Program-made: the position numbers and the translations under genes
Part shown: piece after piece, positions 40,436-53,100 of the stretch
How positions within the stretch are numbered: the stretch's first letter is position 1
Layout of the letters: every line of letters starts with the position of its first letter
Source: Anisakis pegreffii
Lineage: Eukaryota > Nematoda > Chromadorea > Rhabditida > Anisakidae
NCBI GenBank assembly: GCA_035041965.1
Contig: JAPYMA010000454.1
Coordinates: 1 to 64,000, forward strand
Length of the DNA stretch: 64,000 bases
Direction of reading: 5' to 3'
Notes under the pieces: model-generated
Seen by the model: the letters and a program-made list of their open reading frames with translations, nothing else
What the model was told of the DNA's origin: nothing
Databases searched by the model: none

Positions 40436-40950
40436 ATGATTTCTTAAAAGCTGTTTGATTCTGATATCATGATGTGCATCACTAAAATCTAACGAATACT
40501 TAATCATTAGTGATATATCCAGCACACTCTTCTATGATATCATTTCCTCGACTGTTTCCCTGATAAATCTCTTTGCTGACATAAAATATCTTGAAAATCT
40601 TAATTGAATATAATTTGATCACATGCGAATAACTTCAAAATCAACGGCAGACTGCCTGAACTATTTCTTTAAGGAAATGATCTCGTAAAATAATTCTTAA
40701 AATAAGGACATGATTCCTTAAAAGCTGTTTGATTCTGATATCAAGATGTGCATCACTAAAATCTAATGTGTACCTAATGAATCATTGGTGAAATATCCAG
40801 TACACTCTTCTATAATATCATTTTCACGACTATTTTTTCGGGAAATCTCTTCGTTGACATGAAATATCTTCGAAATCTTAATTAAATTTTGATCGCATGC
40901 AAAATTTGCTCATTCTGCAGCCAACTGCCTGAACTATTGCGATAGCACAT
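40436..40950 (+). repeat. diverged tandem duplication of about 270 bp
   Basis: TTCTTAAAAGCTGTTTGATTC at 40441 recurs as TTCCTTAAAAGCTGTTTGATT at 40714. The following about 230 bp remain alignable (GTGCATCACTAAAATCTAA, TATCCAG.ACACTCTTCTAT, GAAAATCTTAATT, CTGCCTGAACTATT). Many substitutions indicate an old event. Confidence 0.85.
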
Positions 40951-42493
40951 TCCTAAAACCATGCTTTACCAGGAAGTACTCAATTCCCAGATGTACATCG
41001 AACGTTCTGTGGGGCGTTCCACCACCAACGTCTAAGTCCATTTATATAGCGGAAATTTTGCCATTAGACTGAATTTCCGCCGATTTCGACTCCTTCCGCT
41101 TGTACAATAATCACCTTACAGGTCACATTTGCTTGGTTCTATTCTACTTGATTGCTTACCTCTTTCAGATCACATCAAATTCATCTACAAAATGAATAAT
41201 AACTGCTACAATTCATTAGCCATATTCATATGAAGTGCCACATAATCTCATTTGTAACAAACAAGAACCAATGTAAATTTGCTTCTTCTCATAACGTCAT
41301 TGACCTCTCCAATTGTTATTTGATGAATTTATCTTATGCCATTTGACCAAACAACATTATGCGAAACAAATTTACATGCACGCAACAGATTCACAAAGCA
41401 TCATCAACTCATCTAATATGAACGAATTGTACCTCGTGCCGTGTCAGTTCATTTTTTACATATTCATAGAATATCTTCTTCTCAACAATGCCCACATTGT
41501 TTCAAAGCAGACAATTTATTATTTCAAACTTTTTCACCAAAACAAAAACTGTTGCACCTAACAGCTGTTCGACTGTCATCAGCACGCAACTCAAATGAAC
41601 GTTTCCAGGTAATTAGCTCAAATGTCCTACTGCTGTTTTTGCTAGCAAACCCATCACTTCAGTAAAACATCATTATGTTCATCATTGTTATCTAGCGTTG
41701 CAGTCACTGTGATCAACTATCCTCAATAAATCATTATCACGACTAGCATCATCTCCTTAGAAAATGTCAAAAAATTTGTTCAGAAATTTGTGATTACTTT
41801 GACGCTAGCCATCAAACTGACTTCAGCAGGTGGCGAAAAAAACACAACAATAAAGATGATCTGACCTATAAATCAATCAGTGCATTTTGAATCTTTGATC
41901 TGATGATTTCGTGAAATGTGATGAACAATGAACAGCCTCTTCCGAATTTTTCGAATGAACCACACCTCGAACTTTTTCCGAATTTCACTCAACTCGAGCG
42001 GCATTCTGGTTTGAGACGATAAGCGCAGGATTGATTTCTTTCTGATACCGTTCATTCATTATTTGCGTGAAATCAGCACTGTGTTCATTGGTTCTTCGAC
42101 TCGTTGACTATCTCCTTCAATTTATCGGTCAACATCGTTATCTTTACCTATTTAGTCTTATAATCATGTTATCAATGTTATTCTTGTTATCAATTTTGCT
42201 TTTTTTTGCAAAGGTTTTGATTCCTTTACCATCAATTACGCTTTTTTTTCGAAGTTTTTGATTTCGATAACAATAAATAAAGAAGAAATCACACATCAGC
42301 TATCAATTCGTTTTTTGTTTGTTTAATAGTCGAAGCTAAACTAAAGACTAAAGAACAGCAAAAGTTTATTCTCAATCATTCATTTACTCAGCCATTTATT
42401 TTACAGCTATCATTTGGCCTGTTCATTTAGCCTATTCAATTTCCATCTCTACATTGTGTCAACTTTAAGCTAAGGTTCAGAACAGATCACATG

Positions 42494-42553
42494 ATCATGG
42501 CTATTTCAATCATGGCTATTTCAATCATGGCTATTTCAATCATGGCTATTTCA
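42494..42553 (+). repeat. 15-bp tandem repeat, 4 copies
   Basis: ATCATGGCTATTTCA is repeated four times; the copies are identical except at the array edge. Confidence 0.95.
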
Positions 42554-45500
42554 ACTTTCAAACTTCGAGCTTCGTTTATTGAAATTCGTTCAGATAAATG
42601 ATTGCTCTGATCGGATGTGTTGACATGATCATTATTAGCTTGATGATCACAGCATAAACGATGATATGCTGCTGTTTGGCAGATGAATATTGTCGATGGA
42701 TTAATCTAGAGATGGATTGATCTGCCGAAAATATTCATCTGCTAAAGTGATGGATTAGTCCAGAAAATCTCTCCTCATTCTCTTCATTCGTTCACTTATT
42801 CATTGCATCGATGTGTTTATTTAGCTCTTAATGTTTATCTCATGATATTCGTATACATCCAGATGAAACGTTGCATTTGAAACGATGAGTGTTTTGTCAT
42901 TCCTTCCAGCATATCAACATCACTAATCTCTTTTCGGTTCTGCTCTTTTAGTTTCATTTTTCGACGTTCTTTCGATCCGTCAAAACTCAACTTTTCTTGT
43001 CCGCAAAAATCGAAACGCATTTCCAACTCCATTCAATCTTTCTGAGTTTTTTTTTCTCAGTTAATTTTACGAAAGTCAAAATCAAGAATTCGTAAACAGT
43101 GTTGTTCACAGATTGATGGTTGGTTTATCAATCTTGGCATCAATGAAAGTTCACTGCGAATCCATCAACTAACCATATTGGACTATAAGTGGTCTCATGT
43201 GACCAAGGCGATGCGAGGAAATCTTCTTCTTCTTTTTTTTGAGGATTAGCATCAATACAACATTAGTAATTCAATTTTTCTTTCTACATTGATAGATATT
43301 GCAATTTCGAAGAGCCACACTTCAAATATTATTGCTTCCAGTATTCATTCGTAGAAATTTTCGATTTGGGTTCGATTGAAATAGCTATTAGTGTGAAATT
43401 TTTTCGGGTACAATTGAAGCAATCCAAAATAAAAACTAGTGTTGTCTGCGGATTATTTTGTCGATAGGTTCGTCTTTATTGAAGACACATGATAGCTTTA
43501 GCTTTACTCATCGAATTCGCTTGATCATTCGCATTCAAGCTATCGTCGCAAAAAAGTTGCAGTCATCATCAAACCCATTTCTCTCATCAACATATGTACT
43601 GAGGTTTCACTTTTTTAAGGTCTAATTCTCTGAACATTCCATCAGTTGATCTGTTAAGGCGTCTTTCTGTTCATAAGACAAGATTCATTTCTCTCACAAA
43701 CGCAAACGACCTCAATATATTCATCGCACTATTCCTTCAGTTTCTTATAGCTGAGAATATTTCTGTTTTTGAGATCCAGCAATTACCTTTGTATAAATGA
43801 TCTAGAGGCCAACTCTCTCCTTACCAAAGTTTGCTTTTCTTGAATGTTCTCATCGTTTCACTATAACTAACTTCGTTCTGGACAGCCACAATTTTTTCCT
43901 AGAACAATTTTGCCGGAAGGCAGGAAATAAACTGAACGGTAGAAGAAATGACTGAACTTGTTCCCCTGTACGAAAATAACGATGCCGATTGCAGGATACT
44001 AAACATGGTCAGAATAATACTGATTCAATATGACATTCTCATGGAGCAATGAACGCCTACCTTAGAAGTTTTCGAGATTGAGTCGAAGTAAACGTCCTTA
44101 GCTGATCTTAAGCAAAGGAAAACGGATGAAAAAGAAAAAAAACTCGTTATGTGGAGAAAATTACTTGAAGTATATGAAACTCATTATAAAGAAAATTACT
44201 TTGTTTGATGAAAAGCCTTCAACAACAGCAACATTAAAATGGCAATTCTTTGAAATATCACAAAATTACTCATGCGATATCGTATAAGAACTTTAATTTT
44301 TTATTCACTGATTGTGCTAAACCGTTCATTTGATATAGGCTAATTCATATGTATGTGTATGTGATTCATATCAGAACAGCTCTGAATAACGGGCGATGGC
44401 AAAAGAAAATGGATGATCCGTGATGATCGTTTGAATGCGATGCTTTGATGGGTTTTGAAACGATGACGGATTGTTCCGTAGCGACATATTATAGGATGCT
44501 TGGTTGGCTCAGAATTTCAGTGATTCCCAACGATTTATTATCGTTCACTCGGAAATAAGCTTGCTAATTTAATGATGAAATTTTTAAATGATCATAGTGA
44601 TTTCGTTGGTGTTTGTGAGAGATTTCGAGAATCATTTATTGAACACGATCTAATTCTAGCACTATTGATTTGGGTTGATTGTTCTTTAGTGAAGCTTCAA
44701 AAGAATTTGAAATCGGCTGCACTGGCTATACGCAACACATCCATCCAATATCATTGAGTAAATTTCATCAAACCACGTAAATTGGTGCAGCCTTACCTCA
44801 TGCTTTATCTGAGGCGTATGTATGTGTATGTGATTGAAGCGCGTTCCATAAGAAAATGTAGAGTGGAACTCAATTTTTTTACATGTTTAGCTTCTGTTTG
44901 ATTCTAAACGTACATGTGAGACTAAATTCATTGGAAAAGAGTCTTACTTTGAATTTACAAGCAAAAAGTCGAACTGAACACGTCGAATCATCCTTAATTG
45001 ATAATCCCGTTATTATTATCCATTTTCTCCATTTTTAATAGGGCTTTAACCAAAAAATAGCTCATCATTCTTCTCATTCCATATTTCTCTCTTTTCTCGA
45101 ACTCTTTTTCCATTCTCATTCTCTGGTTCTCTTCTTTTTCCACCATTAAATCAGATGAAAATGTGTAAGCGTCGACGAAACAACGTCTCATTGTTACCAT
45201 ATTTTTTTCACTGCCATTGATTGCAATTATCTTGATTAATGTTTTTATCCTTTCTTTTTTTAGCATTTTGATCATGTTCATTAATAAAGTGGACAATTTC
45301 CGGCCTAGTTTATATTCGATTAGTGAGTTGAAGAATGAATTCTTCAGTCAATTGACGCTTGAAATTTAAAAAAAACCTCAATGCTCGTTCACAATGAGCT
45401 CAATCAAAGCGGTTTTAGAAATAATTCAATAGCCAGTCACGTTGGGTAATTGAGAAAATTCAGCAAATCGTAGACATAACCACATAATTGCATCGCATTT

Positions 45501-46900
45501 ATCCATCATTCATAAACGATAATTTGAACGGCACTTACAAACACTCCCTTTCATAGACACTTCGCGTGATTTACGCGAGTAGTCAATAGCGATAAGCATC
45601 GCAAGTCGACTGCTAAATTTATCCATTCAACTAGCGATTATATATTATCAAAAGGTATTCTTATTCAAGTTTTCGTGCGCAATATCTTTTATTCACACCA
45701 AACACGAATTTTATTCATTGAAGTGAACAGTAGGTTTTATTATTTGTCAGCAAGTTTTATTGAAAACATTCATCACTTATGCATACACCTACCTCATACC
45801 ACTGATTATCAATTTTTTTAAATCAGTGTTTTGTTTTATCGCACCACTTATTGTTTTCCACATCTGAAAGAATTCACTGAAACAACATTAGAAAGTGCTT
45901 CGAGCTTCCTTGAAAGCAAATCTGCGATGCTTTCCAACTGCATGCTGATTCATCTGAAGGAATGTCAGTAGTTTTGAATTGGGCCAATTTTCAGACACTC
46001 CAATGGAGTTCAGGATCTGTCATTGAGATTTGCTTTTTATGGCTATTGAATGTTGAGCTTGGAACAAATATGTTTCTTAATAACTTCATCATTTTAGGTT
46101 TTTATGATTTCTCGAACTCTTTTGCTTTTTCATTCTCTATTTTTCTGATTCGATTGCTTCTTTCACGAAAGAGCAAAACGAGCCAGTTTGTTAAAGAGGC
46201 AATAGCCTAAGGTGATAAACTTAATGTTGCAATTATTATTTTTATTATTGGCAATACTACTAGTAATAATACTCAATGTTATTACCATCATTATTATTAT
46301 TGGTATCATCAAGATTACTTGTACTTGGTCACGTCATTATCGTTTATATTTTTCAGTCTTCTGCTTATTATACTTATTATACTTGTCAGTTGGCTTGCAA
46401 TTCTTACTCAAATTCATCACTCGATCAGTAATTGAATCTACCAACGGTTCTGTTTAACCACTTACTCACCACGGGCTCAGTTGAGATGATTCTCGGACAA
46501 GCGAATGTTTCGATTTGGATTGCTTTACGCCAACAATTATTGAAGTTCCACTCAAAACAATTGCCGAATATAATGATAATGTGAGGAGAGAAATGGACTA
46601 CTCACTTAACTGTTTGTTTATATTATTCGAAACAACAACTCATGATAATTTTGTTATTATGAAGATAGCCTCTCATCCGTACTCTCGCTGCTTCAGGCAA
46701 AGCTTGTTTACTTTGTTCAAAACAAAACAAAGTGAGCAGTAAGATCGACGAGGAAACACAAATGACAACAACAATTTTGACAGCTGAACGGTCTTCGAAT
46801 ATAGACTCAATAATACTTCGGAACCAATTCAAACTTATCTAAGAATAATGCTCGTTCTGTGTGTTAGTTACGTATTGCACTTCCGAACAAAACTTCCGAT

Positions 46901-47228
46901 TTGCCTTATATTAGTGTTTGTCATGCTTGGAAGCTCCCCGACCCCATTTCCTCTGCATATCATATTGATAGTATATATAATTTTCTTAAAATCAAGCGAA
47001 TTGACATCCTCTTGAGAAATCCATGTTCTTTGCCTTATATTAGTGTTTGTCATGCATGGAAGCTCCCCGACCCCGTTTCCTCTGCATATCATATTGACAG
47101 TATACATATTCAACCCAGCTTTTGAGTCTCCAGCACAATCATAGATGGTGTTTTAAGAAGTTAAGGACCCAGACGCAGCAGGTAGATATTAAAATCAGGC
47201 TAACTGACATCCTCTTGAGAAATCCATG
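46901..47228 (+). repeat. 129-bp tandem repeat, two copies plus a partial third
   Basis: TTGCCTTATATTAGTGTTTG starts at 46901 and again at 47030, with the next 70 bp almost identical. The tail of the unit (AAAATCA.GC.AA.TGACATCC, TCTTGAGAAATCCATG) occurs after copy 1 (46988-47026) and again at about 47190-47228, so the array was longer and has lost its middle. Confidence 0.88.
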
Positions 47229-48388
47229 CTCGACTACGTAAACTCAATCGGTACGAAGACAAGGATATCAATATGATTTATAGCGCACATTGCAGGCCAC
47301 ATGGTTCTATCCAATTTTCTTAATGCTTTAGATTAGCTCTGCAAATCACATTGTTTACGACATAAAAGAAATTAGCATCGACTCGTTAAGAAAGCCTCCA
47401 TGAGGTATAAGTGCATATAAAAACTTCTGCTTGTACTATGACCATTACATGATTTCTCGCAGATAACGGACTCATTGCGTTTGGTAATTACCAGATTGAA
47501 TTATGAACAAGTGATCGACATTGCATTTTGCACCTGCGGATAACGAAAACGCAACTAATCCATAGCAGTCATTAAGCATCGGAGGATGATTTATCAGCAT
47601 AGATTAGCTGATAATATGCCGCTAATCATACGTCAGACAGGAAAATAAACAAATCTTAATTAAATGTGTTATACCCTCGAAAAAAAACGCAAATCCATGA
47701 AATGCTTCACATCGGATCTGTCCAAATTATCCTCAAAATTGTTTTAGAATGAAACACGCTCGTGTGAGGACCATTGGTCCTGTTTTGCCAAACGGTTTCT
47801 CAAGATTCGTTTACGTCGAAAATGTAAGCGCATTGATATTGGAATGTTAAGAAATGAATAGAACATAGTTTCATTTGAGAATTATATATGAGAGCGAATT
47901 GGTGATACGGCTGAAGTGAATGAGAAAATTGGTTCAATATAACGGTGAAGCAATGCTCAGCAATGAGAATGTCGAGACATCATGGAAACCAAACATAAAA
48001 ATCGACAAAACACTGCGAGAGTACAGTCGTGTATGTGAGTACGTAATGCATGGATACGTTCTGGTTTGTTGCCTTCAACGAACGCTATTCGACTGCACTC
48101 TATTCGTTGCTGACTGTATTTTTTCAATTTTCATGACCAATTCGCATGATATCGCATTACTCTCAGTCCTCATTCTGCACATTGCACTACCGCTGCACAG
48201 TGTCACTGCACTTTTCTCATTCACTTCGAACGTATCACTGAATCGCTCTCATTTATAATTCTCTCGAGAATCTTCACTCTGCTCAATCATTCAACTCGCA
48301 CTTTGAAGTGCAATTGAAAGTCTCATGTGAATGATGTGCGCAAGACGATTTGCCACAACGCACAAAATTATTTTCAGACAATATTCAT

Positions 48389-48434
48389 ATTACATGTGAA
48401 TATTGTGTGAATATTCACAATATTCACATGTAAT
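48389..48434. repeat. 19-bp-arm hairpin
   Basis: ATTACATGTGAATATTGTG (48389-48407) is the perfect reverse complement of 48416-48434, with an 8-base loop that itself contains GAATATTC. Confidence 0.9.
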
Positions 48435-49439
48435 GACGTGATTTCACATAACCTCAGCACCTCGATGAATAAGTTAATAAATTAAATTGTCAAGAAGCGT
48501 GACAAAGGAAACAGATTCGAAAATGTGGAATGCCATTGTTGCAATTATTATATAATATGGAATTTAACATTAACAAAAAATTCAGTTCTTTAGCAGAGGC
48601 TCAGAGCAAACTTCGATTTGCATATGTAATTGAATTGGAGAAATAGATGTAAAATCGAGTTGTAAATATAACAATACTCAAAGAGCACTGCTCAATGAGG
48701 AAATCAATCATTGCAGAAAAGAAAACCAATACAAAACTGGAACTATAAAATGCAATAAACTTTGAACTGAAATCTGAACAAGAAATTCCACTGGAACTGA
48801 ATTGACTACTAAAAAATTTCCCGGAGGACCACTGAAACAAGTCAGTTATCAGAGTTTATTGTCGCCAATACCGCCACAACGGTGTTCCATCAATCCAAAA
48901 CAACTTCACGAAATATTAGGGTGTCAACTCCTTCAACTGCCCTCCTGACACCTCTAAATTACACTCCAGAGAGCCGTTTACCCCTTATGCGAAACACTGC
49001 ATTAAAAAATTAACGGAATTACTCATTTACATTATTCATAACATCGGCCTAAGACATACCACAAAACTAACATTTCAATATGGATGCTCTATCAAAAACA
49101 TTTATAATTCACTCGTTTAGATCATAATATTCACAGATGCGTATAAATCCCTCGCATATAAATCCCCATTAATTCATAGATTAGTTGAATGTTCATAACT
49201 TTCTCCAAGCTACACTCAATATTGTCCCCGCTAGTCACTCCCACTTGGTCCTGTCTTTGCTCTTAACATGTCGCAAAATAATATCGCATTAAACAGCACC
49301 GTTTTCCTCCTCCCACTTACCTCATTGAGTGCAATATGGATAGTCCCGATTCACTATCATTTCCACTTGAATCTTTTTTATCCTGTAATCATTATGTTCG
49401 CAGGATAGGAGGGGTTCGAGACGAAATGCTGTTGTTGCC

Positions 49440-50150
49440 AACCTTTGCTGTAATGAGGTGCTGCAAATTACTATTATACGAATGTCATGTTTTCGAAATG
49501 ACTATTATACGAATGTGTTGTTTTCGAATATGTCAACATTTTTGACACATTCGAATGTCCTTGATAGCAATATGCCGTTCTTCAACAAAGTATATGTGAC
49601 TTCATATACTTTGTTGAATGTACAAAGAGTATGTAATTTGATGCTTCATAAAGTTCAAAGATTTTTAATGACTCGGCATCGAAGAGAATCATTCGAAATG
49701 TGAAAATGTTTCGTGACATGTGTTGCGCTCGAAAGTGATTGCACTATTCATGCATGAATTCGAATCGGAGCCATTATGAATTCAAATGGAATATTCAATC
49801 TCGAACTATGTGAAATGTTATCAGCTTAATGCACAGGATGCGACTGATTGTTCGAGGCTGCTTTATTACCATAATCTTACACTGACTGCAAGTGCAATTT
49901 TAGTTCAGTTCAGTTTGGCAATCTTGAGTCAGTTGACATTTTATGGTGTCACCTTCAGGGTTTAATGCTCGAACGGGTATTGTTGACTTCATTGATGCTG
50001 CACATTTTATGCGCTGTGTTTTGCAAATTGCCTTTGCTATAATGAGATCCTAGAAATTACTTTGAATGTCATTTTTTTGAACGGGGTCAACAGTTTTTGC
50101 GAAATTTCGCATCTTTGAAGGTAGTTTGTCATTCTTCAACAAACTAGGTA
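49440..50150 (+). repeat. old direct duplication, two copies about 590 bp apart
   Basis: Segment 49440-49600 (CCTTTGCTGTAATGAGGTGC ... TTCTTCAACAAAG) aligns with about 50028-50150 (CCTTTGCTATAATGAGATCC ... CATTCTTCAACAAAC), with indels. Copy 1 has in addition an internal 33-bp tandem duplication of CTATTATACGAATGT..TGTTTTCGAA. Confidence 0.65.
49581..49618. repeat. 16-bp-arm perfect hairpin
   Basis: TTCAACAAAGTATATG (49581-49596) pairs perfectly with CATATACTTTGTTGAA (49603-49618) around a 6-base loop. Confidence 0.88.
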
Positions 50151-53100
50151 GCAGCTGTTCGATTCAACAATTGTTTCTTCAACTGAAAAATGTTTCGAAC
50201 TGAATTTCTGTATTTGTCAATCAGTTGAAATTGTTGTATCTGTCAAATTTTTGTATTTGTCAGCTGTTATTGTTATCATTACACTACTGTACTGTGAATA
50301 CTCATTGTCAGTGCCTTTCCTATCGAGCACCTTCAAACAGATAAGTGAATGTGCTTTGTGAACAGAACAACTTTTGAATAATTATTCAAAAGGCTTACTT
50401 GATTGTATTCATTCAGTATTTCCGATTCGAATGGCATCGGATGCGAACTTTTCAAGTTCGTTGCGTTTTCGTCACGCAAATGCAACAAAATGTCAATTAA
50501 ACAATGGCTATGAAATGTATTCATAGCAATTTCTAAAACAATTTCCTTACTGCATCATACTTATTAATTCTGTCAATAGCAACAGCGGAATGTTGCGTGA
50601 ATGCACTCTCATTCAACAACAGTATTTGCGTCTAAAAGGTTCAGCCTTGAATGTCATGAAGCATATCCGATCCGTTATCGTCATTTACAGTTTATTCGAT
50701 TGTGAATGTGTCATTCATCGTTACTCGATGATATGCAGCAGTTATTTTCCAGCTTTAATTGCATCCAATGATACTGTCTGTCTGAATGTCATCTATGTGT
50801 CACTAAAGAGCAAACGGATAGAATGCCTCGGATACGGATTCATCTACGGGATGGAATATATGTTGTGGCAGTTATTAAAGCTTAAGCTGTTAACGCCGTG
50901 TTGATTAGCGTTATTTCTCTCGTATTCTTTCTCATTTTCACACTCTACTCCTCATCGTCACTCACAACAAAACAAATCAGACTTCTCAAGCAGTTTGATT
51001 GACAATATGAATGAATGACCGATCTCATAAATGCCAAAATTCAGTGGAGATTATCTTCATTAGTTGCTCGCATTGGTAGTCAACACCATTCTGCGCGTAA
51101 GAATTGCAATCTTTGTTAATATAAGTGTTTAGTTGAGTTTTTCATTGCTATGTTCATAATAACTACTATCCTCATTTTTATGACTATCATTAACCGATAA
51201 TATCATGAATACGTTACCATCCTTCTATCTCAATCTTAATTATCACATACATTCATCATTCTTCTCAGTATTAGTACCATTAAAATGTCTCAACCATCAC
51301 TAATAGCATTGTATTATATAAGATTCCGTCTCTACCGAGCTGCATAAACACGATTTCGTTCTGTTCTATCTCTTAATATGATTAGAAACGGTCGGAAAGT
51401 TGATTATTTTCATGCAAATGCGATCGACTGTCTTTACGGATTACGAGGAAAATACGAGCGAAGCACTTAAAATTGAGCTGATCGTGAGGACGCGATAAAC
51501 AGTGAAAGTATTTTCATTATTCCGAAATGTTTCAGATTGCTCACTTATCGCTACCGCAAAGTGCCAGTAGGTTCAGCCACTCAAGATCTATAGTCAGTGA
51601 ATTTCCTGCTGTCAAAACTCATAATATTTTCATCAACATTTCTTTGTCGTTCGAATATCATTTCTCTCAGCGACGTTGAAATAGTGTGAGGTTCTATTGC
51701 TCTTGAGCATTGTCGGAATATTCGCTCAAAATTTCATCTATGCGTTTTTAAGTGTTTGTTTATGAGTTTGTCGAACGTATTCAACTATATGTTTGTTCAG
51801 GCTTTTTTCAACAAAAAAATCACTTCACAGTTCAATTCAAAGCCCAAAACCATTGCGTTGAAATTTCGTTGAAACAAAACAAGAGCAACATTTGAGTGTG
51901 TAATGTGGCCAGCTGTTGTTGCACTCATCATGGTTTCAAATGTACTTTGCGGTCATCCGTAGCTATGCATCATTCTCATAATCGTAAGCCGAGTCCCCAA
52001 ACACACATATATTCGTATTTCTGTGCCATCAGCTCCGCTCTCATACTTTAGATTTCATCTAAACTTGATGCATTTAACGTATAATCATGTAGCAGTGAAT
52101 CAATCATACTTTTCAGGTTGATGTTTGGCTGTCCTCTTCATGATTTTGTTGTCAAGCCGAAAATCTCCAGTTCACTTTCAGCAGTTGTTTATATTTGTGA
52201 TCATTCCTGTTTCAGTGTCCCTCTTCTTATTTGCCTCAAAAGCAGTATGAGTTCTGTCTTTTTCATTTGAATCATTTGTCAAAGAATCGCAACACAACGC
52301 GCATCATATTCATGTTATTGCTCTACTATTGCAATACTATCAATCTTTTTAATTATTAGTTTCTTCGCTCAATTTAATTTCGTCGTCCCGCATAAATATC
52401 ACGGTGTGATATCTCCACGCAAACAATTAAGCGTACTCAGCAACCTCCATCTCAAGATTGAGTTACTTAAACGTTATCAAATCGTTTACGTACATACTCC
52501 ATGGGAATTCTGTTGGTCAGTATCACGCACGTCACAGTTATGAATAAATGTTAACAAATGTTATTGTAAACAAAACAATTCGTCTAATGACAAGAATAAT
52601 GTCATGTATTGTATTCGCGCAAAACCTTAATTGCTACATTGTACCTCTATTCTCAATTCATCGTCAGCTCGGTGAATAGTTTATTACGTCAACACTGCGC
52701 TATAAGATGAACACATGTAAGTTTCGGTGAATTTTTCAAATGAATTTCAGAATTTCTTCATCTGAACGCGTTCTCCTGATTGGGATGTAGCTCAGTGTTC
52801 AGCTAGTCGCTGATTGAAGTATCGCTTATTCATATTAAAGATAAGCTGATCTGCAATCCATTTTCTGAACTCACTATAATTTTTATCAAGAAGCCACCAA
52901 TCGCATCGAAAATCACGAGATGACATCGATGTGTGAAGGCGATGTCTCGTTGTTCAACAGCAGTGATAACAACACACTGCTGTTTCTACAACGACTTGAA
53001 GTTTTCAGCAGGTGAATATGAGCATATCTTTTCGTTTCGTCATAATTTCCTCCTGTTATGTCTCCATTATCAGTTATCAAGTCGATACTGATTTTTATGA

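Noticed and set aside
41474..41608. Plus-strand open segment with CPHC ending at a GTAATT donor
   Set aside because: The start is unclear and there is no partner exon of matching phase. A single CxxC is not evidence of a zinc-binding domain.
44994..45296. A 100-codon Lys/Glu/Met-rich minus-strand frame
   Set aside because: It is produced by a copy of the GA-rich dispersed repeat also seen at 33.15 kb.
45962..46457. Two adjacent hydrophobic open frames (Leu/Ile-rich)
   Set aside because: The hydrophobicity comes from T-rich DNA. Part of the first overlaps a GA-rich dispersed repeat, and there is no family match.
50590..50904. A 104-codon plus-strand open frame
   Set aside because: No motif, no splice context, and AT-rich composition like the surrounding DNA.
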